DNA of 56,837 nucleotides from the NCBI RefSeq assembly GCF_002778315.1, contig NZ_NESA01000018.1, positions 1-56,837 on the forward strand. The letters run 5' to 3'. Numbering within the stretch: position 1 is the first letter of the stretch; every line of letters begins with the position of its first letter. Origin of the DNA: Limnohabitans sp. JirII-31 (GTDB lineage: Bacteria > Pseudomonadota > Gammaproteobacteria > Burkholderiales > Burkholderiaceae_C). Shown here in pieces: positions 56,599 to 56,837 of the stretch. Both the position numbers and the translations under genes were made by a program. A model generated the notes under the pieces. The model was not told the DNA's origin. It did no database searches and saw only the letters and a program-made list of their open reading frames with translations.

Positions 56599-56837
56599 CG
56601 TGTCTCCTTGTATATGTCATGAATCAACAGGCCACTGAAACTGCGGCCTTGCACATTCGTAGAGCACAGCCCAATCAGCACCATCGCACGCGCCACTTTA
56701 CCTGCAAGCATGTTGAATTGCATCCAATAGTGAGCCACTAAACCTAGGTATTTGCATCCAAATTTGACCCACGTAGTCAAACTGTCCTGCTCAGCATTGA
56801 GCAGGAGACACAGGAGTGATCAACGTGGCGTTATTAA
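56599..56837. other. Right-edge intergenic stretch with hairpin and possible gene start
   Basis: Upstream region of the Bug gene. CCTGCTCA-GCAT-TGAGCAGG at 56786-56805 is a perfect 8-bp hairpin. After it, AGGAG precedes a GTG at 56825, which might open a gene leaving the window; too little is visible to judge. Confidence 0.35.

Noticed and set aside
56580..56780. 66-codon frame upstream of the Bug gene
   Set aside because: No ribosome-binding site, runs into the signal-peptide region of the Bug gene in another frame, and resembles nothing known.
1..56837. Defence islands, prophage, integrases or toxin-antitoxin pairs
   Set aside because: I looked on both strands and recognised none; the window is mostly core metabolism, translation and nitrate assimilation.

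Overview
The window is chromosomal DNA of a betaproteobacterium, most likely Burkholderiales/Comamonadaceae (Limnohabitans- or Rhodoferax-like). The evidence is moderately high GC, the block rpsO-pnp-tpiA-secG-tRNA-Leu-nuoA-N, a Bug-type solute-binding protein, and protein sequences typical of that family. I see no phage, IS element or CRISPR array. Most of the window is core housekeeping DNA with two accessory-looking pieces: an AT-rich autotransporter gene and a type I secretion operon.

Left part (1-15.1 kb): the start of etfB with a 20-bp palindromic operator, an MscS channel, a histone-deacetylase-like hydrolase, MltB, a large autotransporter of foreign base composition, QueG, TsaE, AmiC, a class-V aminotransferase-like protein, a VF530 protein, DedA, MutL and MiaA. 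QueG, TsaE, MiaA and, further on, TsaD are tRNA-modification proteins.

Middle part (14.5-35.7 kb): a long minus-strand run, read from high to low coordinates: rpsO, pnp, a quinone oxidoreductase, tpiA, secG, tRNA-Leu(GAG), all fourteen nuo genes of complex I, a NUDIX hydrolase and a DUF1178 protein. Three colinear 79-bp copies of one repeat fill the nuoC-nuoD, nuoE-nuoF and nuoK-nuoL gaps, and each copy supplies the Shine-Dalgarno sequence of the next gene.

Right part (35.8-48.6 kb): a small heat-shock protein with a sigma-32-like promoter, tsaD, and a complete assimilatory nitrate module. The module is nasT (ANTAR antiterminator), then nrtABC (nitrate ABC importer), nirBD (nitrite reductase), nasA (nitrate reductase), a TrpD2/YbiB-like gene and a siroheme methyltransferase. 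The 232-bp leader before nrtA carries a textbook sigma-54 promoter followed by a candidate two-hairpin ANTAR element whose second hairpin is mutually exclusive with an intrinsic terminator. This reads as a two-layer switch (nitrogen status, then nitrate) and is the most interesting regulatory feature in the window.

Right end (48.6-56.8 kb): a HI0933-family flavoprotein, rpsU (with a possible 20-codon upstream leader peptide overlapping its start as TAATG), a YqeY/GatB-like protein, a type I secretion operon (TolC-like, ABC, HlyD-like) without an adjacent substrate, and a Bug-type tricarboxylate-binding protein in the opposite direction.
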